Source: an uncultured Collinsella sp. (GTDB lineage: Bacteria > Actinomycetota > Coriobacteriia > Coriobacteriales > Coriobacteriaceae). From it: a DNA stretch of 14,146 nt. Made by a program: the position numbers and the translations under genes. This document shows, piece by piece, positions 1 through 6,856 of the stretch; position 1 is the first letter of the stretch; every line of letters begins with the position of its first letter. The stretch is taken from contig CAUAWV010000048.1 of assembly GCA_958433005.1 (NCBI GenBank), forward strand, positions 1 through 14,146, in the 5' to 3' direction. The notes beneath the pieces were generated by a model, which was given only the letters and a program-made list of their open reading frames with translations, was not told the origin of the DNA and did no database searches.

Positions 1-129
1 GTCGGCCGGAGGCAGGCGGGCGTTACGTTTGTCGCGAGTTCCGCACGCAAAGAAGGCCACTTAATGTGGCCTTCGTCTTGCATAGGACTGTAGAGCAGCA
101 AACGTAACGCCCGCCCGTCTCCGGCCGAC
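1..129. repeat. Large imperfect inverted repeat enclosing a hairpin
   Basis: Bases 1-31 and 99-129 are inverted copies of each other. All 31 positions pair except two, which flank the middle of a three-base block (gca on the left, cgt on the right). The 67-nt interior carries a second perfect 9-bp stem at 52-74. The left arm begins at the window edge, so the repeat may extend further. It lies 12 bases beyond the stop of the minus-strand peptidase gene. It could be a MITE-like or other intergenic repeat, or an exceptionally long bidirectional terminator between convergent genes. The sequence alone cannot separate these. The structure is certain and its nature is not. Confidence 0.75.
52..74 (-). 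terminator. Intrinsic terminator for the minus-strand peptidase gene
   Basis: A perfect 9-bp stem (GAAGGCCAC with GTGGCCTTC) closes a 5-nt loop. Read leftward, it is followed by a short T-rich stretch (TTCTTTG, partly shared with the stem), which fits termination of the S58 peptidase transcript about 70 bases after its stop codon. It lies inside the larger inverted repeat at 1-129. Read rightward it lacks a clean T-tract, so leftward action is more likely. Confidence 0.6.
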
Positions 130-140
130 GGTCGAGTGGA

Positions 141-1142
141 CTACTTTGCGGCGCCGGGGATGCCGTGGGAGGTTTTGGCGGTTTTGGCTCCGTTTACGAT
201 GGCGGTTTGCAAAGCCCTTACGGCGAGCATGCCCAGCAGGTCTAGGGGAACGGCGGCGCTTGCCTGGGCGCCCAGTTTGCCGCTGGCGAGGGTGTAGATG
301 GTGTCGCCGTCGTTGGTGGTGTGCGTGGGACGGATGGCGTGTGCGTAGGCGTCTGCGGCCATTTGGGAGACTTTGGTGGCCTGGGCCTTAGTGAGCTCCA
401 TGTTGGTGACGATGCAGCTGATGGTGGTGTTGGTGCGGTCGAGCGGCATCTGCATGGATCCGGCGGCGGCAAAGGCTGCGAGTTCCATGTCGACGATCTG
501 GTCGCTATCGGCTGCGGCGCGCATACCGGCGACCCACTCGCCGGTGAAGGGGTCGACAACGTTGCCGCAGGCGTTGACCGAGACCACGGCGCCCACCTTG
601 ACGGGGCCGAGTGCCACGGCGGCGGCTCCAAGGCCAGCCTTCATGCAGGTGGCAGGTCCCATGAGCTTACCTACGGTGGCGCCTGTGCCGGCGCCCACGT
701 TGCCCTGCTCGAGCGAGGCAGGGGTGTGGTCGAGCGCCTCGCGCACGGCGGCGATACCGGCCTCAATGTCGGGGCGTACGGTGGGGTCGCCAAAGGCAAG
801 GTCGAAGATACAGCTGGAGCACACGATGGGCACCTGCGTGGGGCCGACGGGCAGACCAATGCCGCGGCTCTCGAGTTCGCGGGCCACGCCGCTTGCGGCT
901 TCGAGGCCAAAGACCGATCCGCCCGAAAGGCAGACGGCGTGGACCTTATCAACGGTGTTTTCGGGACGCAGCAGGTCGGTCTCACGCGAAGCGGGAGCGC
1001 CACCACGTACGTCAACGCCACCGGTGGCACCCTCGGGCGCCACGATTACGGTGCAGCCGGTGCCAGCCTCCTCGTCCGTATAGTTGCCAAAGCAAAAGCC
1101 ATCGACATTGCAAACATCGATGGCTTCGAGCAGTGTGTCCAT
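141..1142 (-). CDS. P1 family (S58) self-processing aminopeptidase, DmpA-like
   Basis: This 333-residue protein belongs to the DmpA/P1 peptidase family (MEROPS S58). These are N-terminal-nucleophile hydrolases that cut their own precursor and then release N-terminal residues from small peptides or amides. Visible signatures are the early GTGCTV segment (28-33), the GGSVFGLEAASGV block (74-86) and the glycine-rich GNVGAGTGATVGK block (148-159 region). The likely cleavage site is N238-T239 in the motif NTT, with Thr239 as the nucleophile exposed by processing, followed by the RPTHT..DGD region (271-280). I chose the ATG at 1142 because GGAG lies 5 bases upstream and family homology begins there. 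The frame stays open further upstream, but that part overlaps maf and looks unrelated. The gene is last in the minus-strand cluster, about 100 bases after maf. The family is clear and the physiological substrate is unknown. Confidence 0.88.
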   Translation of the reverse strand: MDTLLEAIDVCNVDGFCFGNYTDEEAGTGCTVIVAPEGATGGVDVRGGAPASRETDLLRPENTVDKVHAVCLSGGSVFGLEAASGVARELESRGIGLPVGPTQVPIVCSSCIFDLAFGDPTVRPDIEAGIAAVREALDHTPASLEQGNVGAGTGATVGKLMGPATCMKAGLGAAAVALGPVKVGAVVSVNACGNVVDPFTGEWVAGMRAAADSDQIVDMELAAFAAAGSMQMPLDRTNTTISCIVTNMELTKAQATKVSQMAADAYAHAIRPTHTTNDGDTIYTLASGKLGAQASAAVPLDLLGMLAVRALQTAIVNGAKTAKTSHGIPGAAK

Positions 1143-1242
1143 GTTTTCTCCTATCGGTTTTCCGCCGGGCCTTATGCCCGGTCGGGATCCGTACGGTACG
1201 GCAAAATTGTAGGCGCCGGGGGATACCCAGCGCCAGATGCAA
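1143..1242 (-). other. 100-base gap between maf and the peptidase gene
   Basis: The gap holds the peptidase ribosome binding site (GGAG, about 1148-1151 on the minus strand) and a 6-bp hairpin at 1165-1181 (CCGGGC, 5-nt loop, GCCCGG). No T-tract follows the hairpin on the minus strand, so it is not a convincing terminator. Readthrough from maf into the peptidase gene remains plausible. I see no clear promoter. Confidence 0.45.
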
Positions 1243-1824
1243 TTACGAGAGTTTTTGAATCGCGCGTGCGACGCGAGCGATGGGCAAGCCCACCACGTTG
1301 TAGAAGTCACCCGAAATATCGTGCACAAGCATGCGGCCGCCTGTGCCTTGGATGCCGTAGGCCCCGGCCTTGTCCATGGGTTCGCCGGAGGCAACATAGC
1401 GCTCGATCTGCTCTTCGGTAAGCTCATAGAACGTCACGTCGGTCACATCGACAAACGACAGGCTCTCGGCGGCATGCGGAGCTGTAGCGTCGCCGGCTTT
1501 AACGATGCAGACGCCGGTTGCGACCTGGTGCGTGCGGCCCGAAAGCTCGCGGAGCATGGTGCGCGCCTCGTCCCCGTCTGCCGGCTTGCCCAAAATTTGG
1601 CCGTCAAAGGTGACAATAGTATCGGCCGCGACGGTCAGTTCGTTGGGCTCGGCATGTTCGGCCGTGACGGCAGCGGCTTTGGCACGCGCCAAGCGCTCGA
1701 CGAGTGTAAGCGGAGCTTCGCCATCAAAAGGCGTTTCGTCGATATCTGCGGGAATCACGCGAATGTCATAGCCCGCCTCGCGCATCAACTCGATGCGGCG
1801 CGGTGATTGCGAAGCCAAAATCAT
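1243..1824 (-). CDS. maf: Maf family nucleotide pyrophosphatase (dTTP/UTP type)
   Basis: This is a 193-residue cytosolic Maf/YhdE-family protein, which hydrolyses non-canonical or surplus nucleoside triphosphates to monophosphates and pyrophosphate (house-cleaning). It starts with the family signature ASQSPRR (4-10). It has the AADT motif (66-69) carrying the probable catalytic Asp68, and a KAGAYGIQG block (152-160). The double Arg in SPRR and Gln159 in GIQG are typical of the YhdE-type dTTP/UTP pyrophosphatases, whereas YceF-type m7GTP enzymes usually have Glu there. The length is normal for the family. Its ATG overlaps the TGA of the upstream DJ-1-family gene (ATGA), so translation is probably coupled. 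Family identity is secure, and the substrate class is inferred from two residues. Confidence 0.93.
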   Translation of the reverse strand: MILASQSPRRIELMREAGYDIRVIPADIDETPFDGEAPLTLVERLARAKAAAVTAEHAEPNELTVAADTIVTFDGQILGKPADGDEARTMLRELSGRTHQVATGVCIVKAGDATAPHAAESLSFVDVTDVTFYELTEEQIERYVASGEPMDKAGAYGIQGTGGRMLVHDISGDFYNVVGLPIARVARAIQKLS

Positions 1825-2363
1825 AGCTGAATGCCCTCGGCGACCTTCTCGACGGCCTTGTCGCCGGCGAGCGTGCGCAGCAGCTCAAGCGCAAAGGGGA
1901 GCGACTGGGCCATGCCGCTGGCGGTGATGATGTTGCCGTCTTGCGTAACCTTCTCGCCGGTATAGGCGCCTTCGGGGAAGCTTTTCTCAAAGCCAGGGAA
2001 GCACGTGGCGTGGCGCCCCTCGAGCAGGTCGAGCTCGCCCAGGATAAACGGGGCGGCGCAGATGGCGGCAACGTGCTTGGTCGCGGCGAACTCGCAGACC
2101 ACGTCGCAGACGCGCTGATCGGCGCGCAGGTTGGTGGCACCGGGCAGGCCGCCGGGCAGCACGACGCAGTCGTACTCGTCAAAGTTGATCTCATCAAAGA
2201 GCGCATCGCAGGTCACGGGGATCTGCAGCGAGCTTACGACCTCACGCGTGGGCATGATCGAGACGAGCGTGGCACGCACGCCGCCGCGACGCATGACATC
2301 GACCATGGTCAAGCATTCAATAGTTTCAAAGCCATCGGCGGCGAGAACGGCAACGCTGGGCAT
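1821..2363 (-). CDS. DJ-1/PfpI family protein (DJ-1, YajL-like)
   Basis: This 180-residue protein has the DJ-1/ThiJ/PfpI fold. Family members include YajL, human DJ-1 and proteins reported to act as glyoxalases or deglycases, but the true activity is debated. The nucleophile-elbow cysteine is Cys102 in AAICAAP (99-105), and the conserved acidic partner is Glu16 in GFETIE (11-16). The PGG turn (70-72) is also typical. I chose the ATG at 2363 because AAAGGAA lies just upstream at good spacing. An in-frame ATG eight codons earlier lacks such a site and adds residues not seen in the family. Its stop overlaps the maf start by four bases, suggesting one transcript and a shared stress or metabolite-repair theme. 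The exact reaction cannot be read from sequence. Confidence 0.9.
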   Translation of the reverse strand: MPSVAVLAADGFETIECLTMVDVMRRGGVRATLVSIMPTREVVSSLQIPVTCDALFDEINFDEYDCVVLPGGLPGATNLRADQRVCDVVCEFAATKHVAAICAAPFILGELDLLEGRHATCFPGFEKSFPEGAYTGEKVTQDGNIITASGMAQSLPFALELLRTLAGDKAVEKVAEGIQL

Positions 2364-2399
2364 GAGGGTTCCTTTCATAGGCGGCATACAATTAGCCGT

Positions 2400-2427
2400 C
2401 TTATACCCCGAAGACCTCCGCTTGCCA
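2400..2427 (-). promoter_or_regulatory. Possible promoter for the DJ-1 / maf / peptidase cluster
   Basis: On the minus strand, TGGCAA (2427-2422) is followed after 16 bases by TATAAG (2405-2400). The -10 is fair and the -35 is weak. It lies about 40 bases before the DJ-1-family start codon, in the 106-base gap after the methyltransferase gene. That gap holds no obvious terminator, so readthrough from upstream is also possible. Confidence 0.3.
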
Positions 2428-2469
2428 CGCTCGATTTCCCAATGATTTTTCTGAGCAATGATTAAGTGG

Positions 2470-3783
2470 CTAGTTGCGCCTAAGGTGGACGACGGTCTCG
2501 CAGTGGAAGGTTTGCGGGAACAGGTCGACTGGCGTGATCTTTACGGGGGAGAAGGCGCCTTCTTCGACAAAGCGTTTGAGATCGCGCGCCAGGGTGGCCG
2601 GGTCGCAGCTCACGTAGGCTACATCGCGAGCACTCGTGCTGGCGATAAGGTCGATCGCCTCGGGGGCGAGGCCTGCGCGCGGCGGGTCGACCACCAAGAC
2701 GTCGGCATCCTGGTCGGGGAACTCGCGCACCGCGTCGCCGCCGATGACGTCGACGTTATCGAGCTTGTTGATCTCCAGGTTACGGCGTAGATCGCGCACG
2801 GCCGGGCCATAGGCTTCGACGGCGGCGACAAAATCGCAGCGGCGGGCGAGCGGCAGGGTAAAGGTGCCGGCGCCGCAGTACAGGTCCACGGCCAGCTCGT
2901 CTTCCTGCGGGTCGAGGGCGTCCATAACGAGATCAATCAAAATCTCGGCGCCCTTGGTGTTGACCTGAAAAAAAGACGGGGCAGACAAGCGCATCTGGCC
3001 GTTAGCGATGTTCTCGGTCCACGAGCCCTCTCCGGCGAGCATCTCCACCTTGGAAACGCGGCGGGCCTTCTTTTCGCCCTTGCTCATCACGCGCACGATG
3101 CTCGTGGGGTGAGCGGCGTCCGCCAGCACGCGGGAGACCTGCGAGCGCGGAAAAGAGCCTGTGGGCGTCCAGAGTGCGACCTCGAGTGCCTTGGTGCGGC
3201 GCGATGCGCGAATGCCCACGCGTTCAAGCCCTAAGTCATGGCTGCCGCTTAGATAGTTGAGTGCGCCGACGACCGATTTGAGCGCCTTTGGGAAGCGCTT
3301 ATCGAACAGCGGGCACGCATCGACGGTCACGATTTTGCTGGGGTCGACACCGTGCATGCCAAGGCGCACGCGACCGTTGACGACGGTCGGTTCGAGCTCG
3401 ATTTTATTGCGGTAGCCCCAGTCGTCCTTGGTGTGGCAGATGGGCTGTACCAACTCATCAACCTGCTCAGGAGCGAACTTGCCGATGCGCTCGAGCGTGG
3501 AGCGCAGGTTTTGCTCCTTGGCGGCGAGCTGTGCCGTGCGTGAGAGATTGCCCCACGAGCAGCCGCCGCAGATGCCCACGAAGGGGCAGGGAGGCTGAAT
3601 GCGATCGGGGCTTGGCTTGAGAATCTCGGTGGTGCGGGCGCGCATGAACGACTTGCCGTCCTGTACGACCTCGGCCTCGACGGTGTCGCCTGCCACGGCA
3701 CCCTGCACAAAGACGGCTTTGCCGTTGTCGGCGTGCGCCAGCCCGTCGGCGCCGTAGGTCATCGATTCTATAGTGAGCTTCAT
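2470..3783 (-). CDS. rlmD: 23S rRNA (uracil-5-)-methyltransferase, RlmD/RumA type
   Basis: This 437-residue enzyme of the TrmA/RlmC/RlmD family transfers a methyl group from SAM to C5 of a uridine, most likely in 23S rRNA. The N-terminal ~55 residues look like a TRAM RNA-binding domain. The iron-sulfur cluster ligands are visible as Cys66, Cys72, Cys75 (C-x5-C-x2-C) and Cys157. The SAM-binding segment is DLYCGAGTF (300-308), with VVDPPRAGL at 364-372. The catalytic cysteine is Cys393 in YVSCDPATLARDL, and the conserved Glu is Glu429 near the end. I chose the ATG at 3783, preceded by AGGCAGGGAT, because upstream in-frame ATGs have no ribosome binding site. Many Gram-positives carry several paralogues, so the exact target uridine (RlmD-like or RlmCD-like) is not certain. 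Confidence 0.9.
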   Translation of the reverse strand: MKLTIESMTYGADGLAHADNGKAVFVQGAVAGDTVEAEVVQDGKSFMRARTTEILKPSPDRIQPPCPFVGICGGCSWGNLSRTAQLAAKEQNLRSTLERIGKFAPEQVDELVQPICHTKDDWGYRNKIELEPTVVNGRVRLGMHGVDPSKIVTVDACPLFDKRFPKALKSVVGALNYLSGSHDLGLERVGIRASRRTKALEVALWTPTGSFPRSQVSRVLADAAHPTSIVRVMSKGEKKARRVSKVEMLAGEGSWTENIANGQMRLSAPSFFQVNTKGAEILIDLVMDALDPQEDELAVDLYCGAGTFTLPLARRCDFVAAVEAYGPAVRDLRRNLEINKLDNVDVIGGDAVREFPDQDADVLVVDPPRAGLAPEAIDLIASTSARDVAYVSCDPATLARDLKRFVEEGAFSPVKITPVDLFPQTFHCETVVHLRRN

Positions 3784-3830
3784 ATCCCTGCCTGTCATTC
3801 GTGTTGTTGCTCGCACCATGGTAGCAGGGA

Positions 3831-3873
3831 AAAGCGCCCCGCATCCGAGGCTTTCCTCAAATGCGGGGCGCTT
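3831..3873 (-). terminator. Strong intrinsic terminator after ppk1
   Basis: A 13-bp perfect stem (arms 3832-3844 and 3861-3873) carries a nested 4-bp hairpin at its tip (GAGG, CTTT, CCTC). Read leftward, the stem ends in TTTT followed by CCC. It lies 24 bases after the ppk1 stop and 48 bases before the methyltransferase start, so it should separate the two transcripts. I could not find the promoter that the methyltransferase would then need. Confidence 0.85.
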
Positions 3874-3896
3874 CTACAAACTGCTTCTACAAACGA

Positions 3897-6305
3897 CTAT
3901 TTCGTCTTGCCGGTAATGAGCGTCTTAAGACCCAGGCCGATCAGGCCCAGGCCCATGCGCACACGACCGGGGCGATGGCGCTCGATGGCCTTGGTCTTGC
4001 CGGCGGGCTTATCGCGACGGGCGCTCGTCTCGGGTGCGGGCTTGGCTGCCTGCGGCTCGGGCTGAGGTGCAGGTGCGGGCTCGGGCTCAATGACGGTCGC
4101 CTGGACCTTCTGAACCTCGGGTGTGGCCGGCTGCGGCTTAGGAGCAGGGGCGGGCTTTGCCTCAATGACGGGCTCGGGCGCGGCCTCGGCGTTGCGGTAG
4201 GCACGCTCCAGCAGGGCTTCCTGCGAGTTGAAGGGTTTCTCACCCTCTGCGCGCTCCACGGGGACCCAGGTGCCGTCGCTCGTGAGGCTGCGGGCCTTCA
4301 CGTTGTCGCGCAGCTGCATGCTCATGTACTCGTGCACCAGGGCGCGGCAGGTGGGGTCGAGCACGGGGAAGGCGATCTCCACGCGGTGCTCGGTGTTGCG
4401 TGTCATCATGTCGGCCGAGCTCAGATAGATCATGTCCGAGTCCACGCCAAAGGCGTAAACGCGCGCATGCTCCAAAAAGCGTCCGACGATAGAACGGACA
4501 TGCACGTTCTCGGTCTTGCCAGGAACGCCCGGCTTGAGGCACGAGATGCCGCGGATGATCATGTCCACGCGGACTCCTGCGCACGATGCCTCGGCGATCT
4601 TGTCGATGACCTCGCGGTCGGTGAGCGAGTTGAGTTTAAAGAACACGCGGGCGGGCTCGCCGGCGAGGGCGCGCTGGATCTCGCGGTCAAGCCCGCGCAT
4701 GATGAGCGGTTTCAGTCCGACGGGCGCCACACCCAGGAAGCGGTAATCGCCGCGCAGGTTGCCCAGCGACAGGTTGCGGAAGAACAGGTTGGCGTCCTCG
4801 CCGATGCCGGGGTGAGCGGTCATGAGCATAAAGTCGCTGTAGAGTTTGGCCGTCTTCTCGTTAAAGTTGCCGGTGCCCAGCAGCGTCAGGCGCGTTAGCG
4901 CCATGCCCTCGCGATAGGTGAGCTGGCAGATCTTGGAGTGGCACTTAAAGCCCTCGGAGCCGTAGATGACGGTGCAGCCGGCCTCTTCCAGGCGCTCGGC
5001 CCACTCGATGTTGTTCTGCTCGTCAAAGCGCGCGCGGAGCTCCATGAGCACCGTGACCTCTTTGCCGTTCTCGGCGGCATCGATCAGTGACTCGCACAGG
5101 CGGCTCTGCTTGGCCACGCGGTAGAGCGTGATGCGCAGTGAGATGCACTCGGGGTCGTAGGCGGCCTCGTGCACCAGATCCAGGAAGGGGTTCATGGCCT
5201 CATAGGGATAAAAGAGCAGCTTGTCGTGCTGAAGTACCTGCTCGCGGATGGAGCGGGTCATATCGATGGTGGGGTTGGGCTGCGGCTTAAACGGTGTAAA
5301 GAGCAGCTCGTTGCGCAGGTGCTCGGGAATCTTGCCCTCAATGCCAAAGACGTAGCCTAGGTCGAGCGGGATATCGCAGGTAAAGACAGAGCGGCGCGAA
5401 AGCTCGAGCGCCTTGCGGATGGTCTTGAGCGTCGCCTTCTCGAGCGACCCCGAGACCGCGAGCACCACCGGCTGCAGGCGCAAGCGTTTCTTGAGGATGC
5501 GCTTCATGTGCTGACGGTAATCCTCTTCCTCCTCGACGCCCTCGCCGTCCGGGTCGATGTCGGCGTTGCGGGTGACGCGGATGAGCGCGCGGTCGAGCGG
5601 CTTATAGGAGCCAAAGCAGCTGTCCAGGCAGGCGAGGATGACGTCCTCGAGCAAGATGTAGGAGTAGGTGCCGGTGGGCGAGGGGATCTCGACCACGCGG
5701 TTCATCGAGGTGGGAATCTCGATCAGACCCAGCAGACTTTCCTCGTCGGTGACGCCGTCCAGGCCGCAGGCCAGATAGAGTGCGCCGTTGCGCAGGTTGG
5801 GGAAGGGATGGCGCGGGTCAATGACCAACGGCGAGATGACCGGCGACACGTAGGCCTGGAAGTAACGGGTTACAAAGGTGCGCTCCTCGGGCGTAAGCGA
5901 ATCGATGCAGGCGCGGTGAACGCCTAGGATGTCGAGCTTGCCCTCGATGCTCTTAAAGATGGACTCCCATCGGGTAAGGAGCCCGGGCATTTCGGTCATG
6001 ACAGCATCGACCTGTTCGGAGGCGGTCATATTGCTCTTGTTGTCGACAGGCTGTTTTTTGAGCTCCGCCAGATCGGACAGGCCGCCCACGCGTACCATGA
6101 GAAACTCGTCGAGGTTAGACTCGAAAATCGACACGAACTTTAGACGCTCGAACAGCGGAACGGTCTCGTCGAAGGCTTCGTCAAGCACACGGTTATCAAA
6201 GCGCAGCCAGCTGAGCTCTCGGTTCTGCGTGTACGAGAAGTCGCGCGGCGGTTTGCGCAGCTTTGCGGCGGCTTGCTTTTTTTCGATTTTGCTCGGCATA
6301 TGCAT
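3897..6305 (-). CDS. ppk1: Polyphosphate kinase 1 with extended Pro/Ala-rich C-terminal tail
   Basis: PPK1 reversibly polymerises the terminal phosphate of ATP into inorganic polyphosphate, usually at the inner membrane. The N-terminal signature NRELSWLRFDNRVL lies at about 28-41. The autophosphorylated histidine is His456 in KCHSK, and the second conserved histidine is His613 in FLEHAR. The LLGTGNFNEKTAKLYSDF block (475-492) is typical. From the ATG at 6305 the protein has 802 residues, about 100 longer than most PPK1s. The excess is a tail (about 705-802) rich in Pro, Ala, Glu and Lys, ending in a basic, glycine- and leucine-rich segment. An ATG two codons later (6299) is equally possible, and a GTG at 6344 lacks a ribosome binding site. 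The gene is divergent from the arc locus. Its identity is certain, and the role of the tail is unknown. Confidence 0.95.
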   Translation of the reverse strand: MHMPSKIEKKQAAAKLRKPPRDFSYTQNRELSWLRFDNRVLDEAFDETVPLFERLKFVSIFESNLDEFLMVRVGGLSDLAELKKQPVDNKSNMTASEQVDAVMTEMPGLLTRWESIFKSIEGKLDILGVHRACIDSLTPEERTFVTRYFQAYVSPVISPLVIDPRHPFPNLRNGALYLACGLDGVTDEESLLGLIEIPTSMNRVVEIPSPTGTYSYILLEDVILACLDSCFGSYKPLDRALIRVTRNADIDPDGEGVEEEEDYRQHMKRILKKRLRLQPVVLAVSGSLEKATLKTIRKALELSRRSVFTCDIPLDLGYVFGIEGKIPEHLRNELLFTPFKPQPNPTIDMTRSIREQVLQHDKLLFYPYEAMNPFLDLVHEAAYDPECISLRITLYRVAKQSRLCESLIDAAENGKEVTVLMELRARFDEQNNIEWAERLEEAGCTVIYGSEGFKCHSKICQLTYREGMALTRLTLLGTGNFNEKTAKLYSDFMLMTAHPGIGEDANLFFRNLSLGNLRGDYRFLGVAPVGLKPLIMRGLDREIQRALAGEPARVFFKLNSLTDREVIDKIAEASCAGVRVDMIIRGISCLKPGVPGKTENVHVRSIVGRFLEHARVYAFGVDSDMIYLSSADMMTRNTEHRVEIAFPVLDPTCRALVHEYMSMQLRDNVKARSLTSDGTWVPVERAEGEKPFNSQEALLERAYRNAEAAPEPVIEAKPAPAPKPQPATPEVQKVQATVIEPEPAPAPQPEPQAAKPAPETSARRDKPAGKTKAIERHRPGRVRMGLGLIGLGLKTLITGKTK

Positions 6306-6401
6306 CTGTCCGTTCAGTCCCCGCAGGGGACGGTTGCCTAACACTATTCACTATTGTCTCAATTTAGTCGACTTGTGGCACGGACGTATTGTGCGAACGG
6401 T

Positions 6402-6428
6402 ATCTTAACCTACTTCTTACGCTGTCAA
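6402..6428 (-). promoter_or_regulatory. Possible ppk1 promoter with adjacent CCGTTC box
   Basis: On the minus strand a perfect TTGACA (6428-6423) is followed after 15 bases by TAAGAT (6407-6402). The spacer is short. The -10 is followed at once by an ATACCGTTCG stretch, so a CCGTTC box (6400-6395) would sit at the predicted transcript start, where a bound protein could block transcription. The same hexamer appears in pairs in the two arcA promoters. The predicted leader to the ppk1 start is about 90 bases. Confidence 0.4.
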
Positions 6429-6709
6429 GCCATAGAGCTGACGCCCGTCGCGTTGCGAAAAACGGTCTAGATCCTCACTCAACTGCTGAGTATGTGTGAA
6501 TAAGAATGATAGATAGCTGAATATCATCGAATACAGGCAGAAACACGAACAAGCGTCATTTATATACATAAAACCGTTGTAGATATGCAATTCTTAATCG
6601 AAAGATTGGAGTTGTAATTGCGAATGATTTTTGAGAAAAAAGAGCGTTTACCTTAGAAAAGCTACTTTAGAACGCCGAAGTGCATTATGGGGGAATCATA
6701 TTCGATATA
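6429..6709. other. AT-rich intergenic region upstream of arcA1
   Basis: The gap between ppk1 and the arcA1 promoter has no credible gene. It is strikingly AT-rich compared with its surroundings. It contains a stretch at 6497-6510 (TGAATAAGAATGAT) that resembles an ArgR/AhrC operator, and a further TGAATA...GAATA stretch at about 6518-6533. A lone CCGTTG at 6574 does not form a 21-bp pair. I see nothing else of note. Confidence 0.5.
6497..6510. promoter_or_regulatory. Possible ArgR/AhrC-type operator upstream of arcA1
   Basis: The stretch TGAATAAGAATGAT resembles the Bacillus AhrC box core (TGAATAAAAAT plus KCA). A nearly identical stretch lies upstream of arcA2 at 9608. Having it in front of both arginine deiminase genes makes an arginine-responsive operator plausible. 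The match is partial, and AT-rich DNA gives such matches by chance. Confidence 0.35.
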
Positions 6710-6775
6710 CCGTTCATCGAACTTTGTTGACCGTTCGGGGGCGAGGTGGAATTGCGGTTGGAATTTGGATATAAC
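6710..6775 (+). promoter_or_regulatory. arcA1 promoter with paired CCGTTC boxes
   Basis: CCGTTC occurs at 6710 and 6731, exactly 21 bp apart (two helical turns). The second begins a 21-base block (6731-6751) found unchanged upstream of arcA2. TATAAC at 6770-6775 fits a -10 box within the shared TTTGGATATAA (6764-6774). At the -35 position there is only TGGAAT, so the promoter probably needs an activator bound at the CCGTTC boxes. The predicted transcript starts near 6782. Confidence 0.65.
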
Positions 6776-6782
6776 TAGAGCT

Positions 6783-6856
6783 GTCAGCAAGCAGCACCCG
6801 TTACGGAAGGGTGCTGAGAGATTCGGCCGAAAGGCCCGAAAGAAAGGTAGGAGGCC
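6783..6856 (+). promoter_or_regulatory. arcA1 structured leader (two hairpins and strong RBS)
   Basis: The leader begins with GTCAGCAA. Hairpin 1 (6792-6816) has an 8-bp stem (CAGCACCC with GGGTGCTG). Hairpin 2 (6822-6840) has stem TTCGG/CCGAA plus CC/GG, a GAAA tetraloop and one bulged C. A very strong ribosome binding site, AGGAGG at 6849-6854, follows. The arcA2 leader repeats this layout with different stem sequences. No T-tract follows, so control of translation or mRNA stability is likelier than attenuation. Confidence 0.55.

Noticed and set aside
321..1421. Long plus-strand frames opposite the peptidase gene
   Set aside because: They mirror the codon pattern of the real minus-strand gene and encode His/Gly-rich low-complexity sequence.
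1143..1427. N-terminal extension of the S58 peptidase frame by 95 codons
   Set aside because: It overlaps the certain maf gene, its sequence does not resemble the family, and the ATG at 1142 has a good ribosome binding site.
6306..6344. GTG at 6344 as the ppk1 start
   Set aside because: No ribosome binding site precedes it, and the extra 13 residues are not family-like.
6574..6579. CCGTTG as another regulator box before arcA1
   Set aside because: It has no partner at 21 bp and the last base differs.
6792..6820. TPP riboswitch (thi-box-like GGGTGCTGAGA) in the arcA1 leader
   Set aside because: Only this short match is present. The second conserved half of the TPP aptamer is missing, and the arcA2 leader lacks the CTGAGA.
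6803..6840. Guanidine-II (mini-ykkC) riboswitch, because ACGG occurs in the tip of arcA hairpin 1
   Set aside because: That class needs two hairpins with ACGR loops. Hairpin 2 has a GAAA or GAC loop, and in arcA2 the ACGG is not a closed tetraloop.
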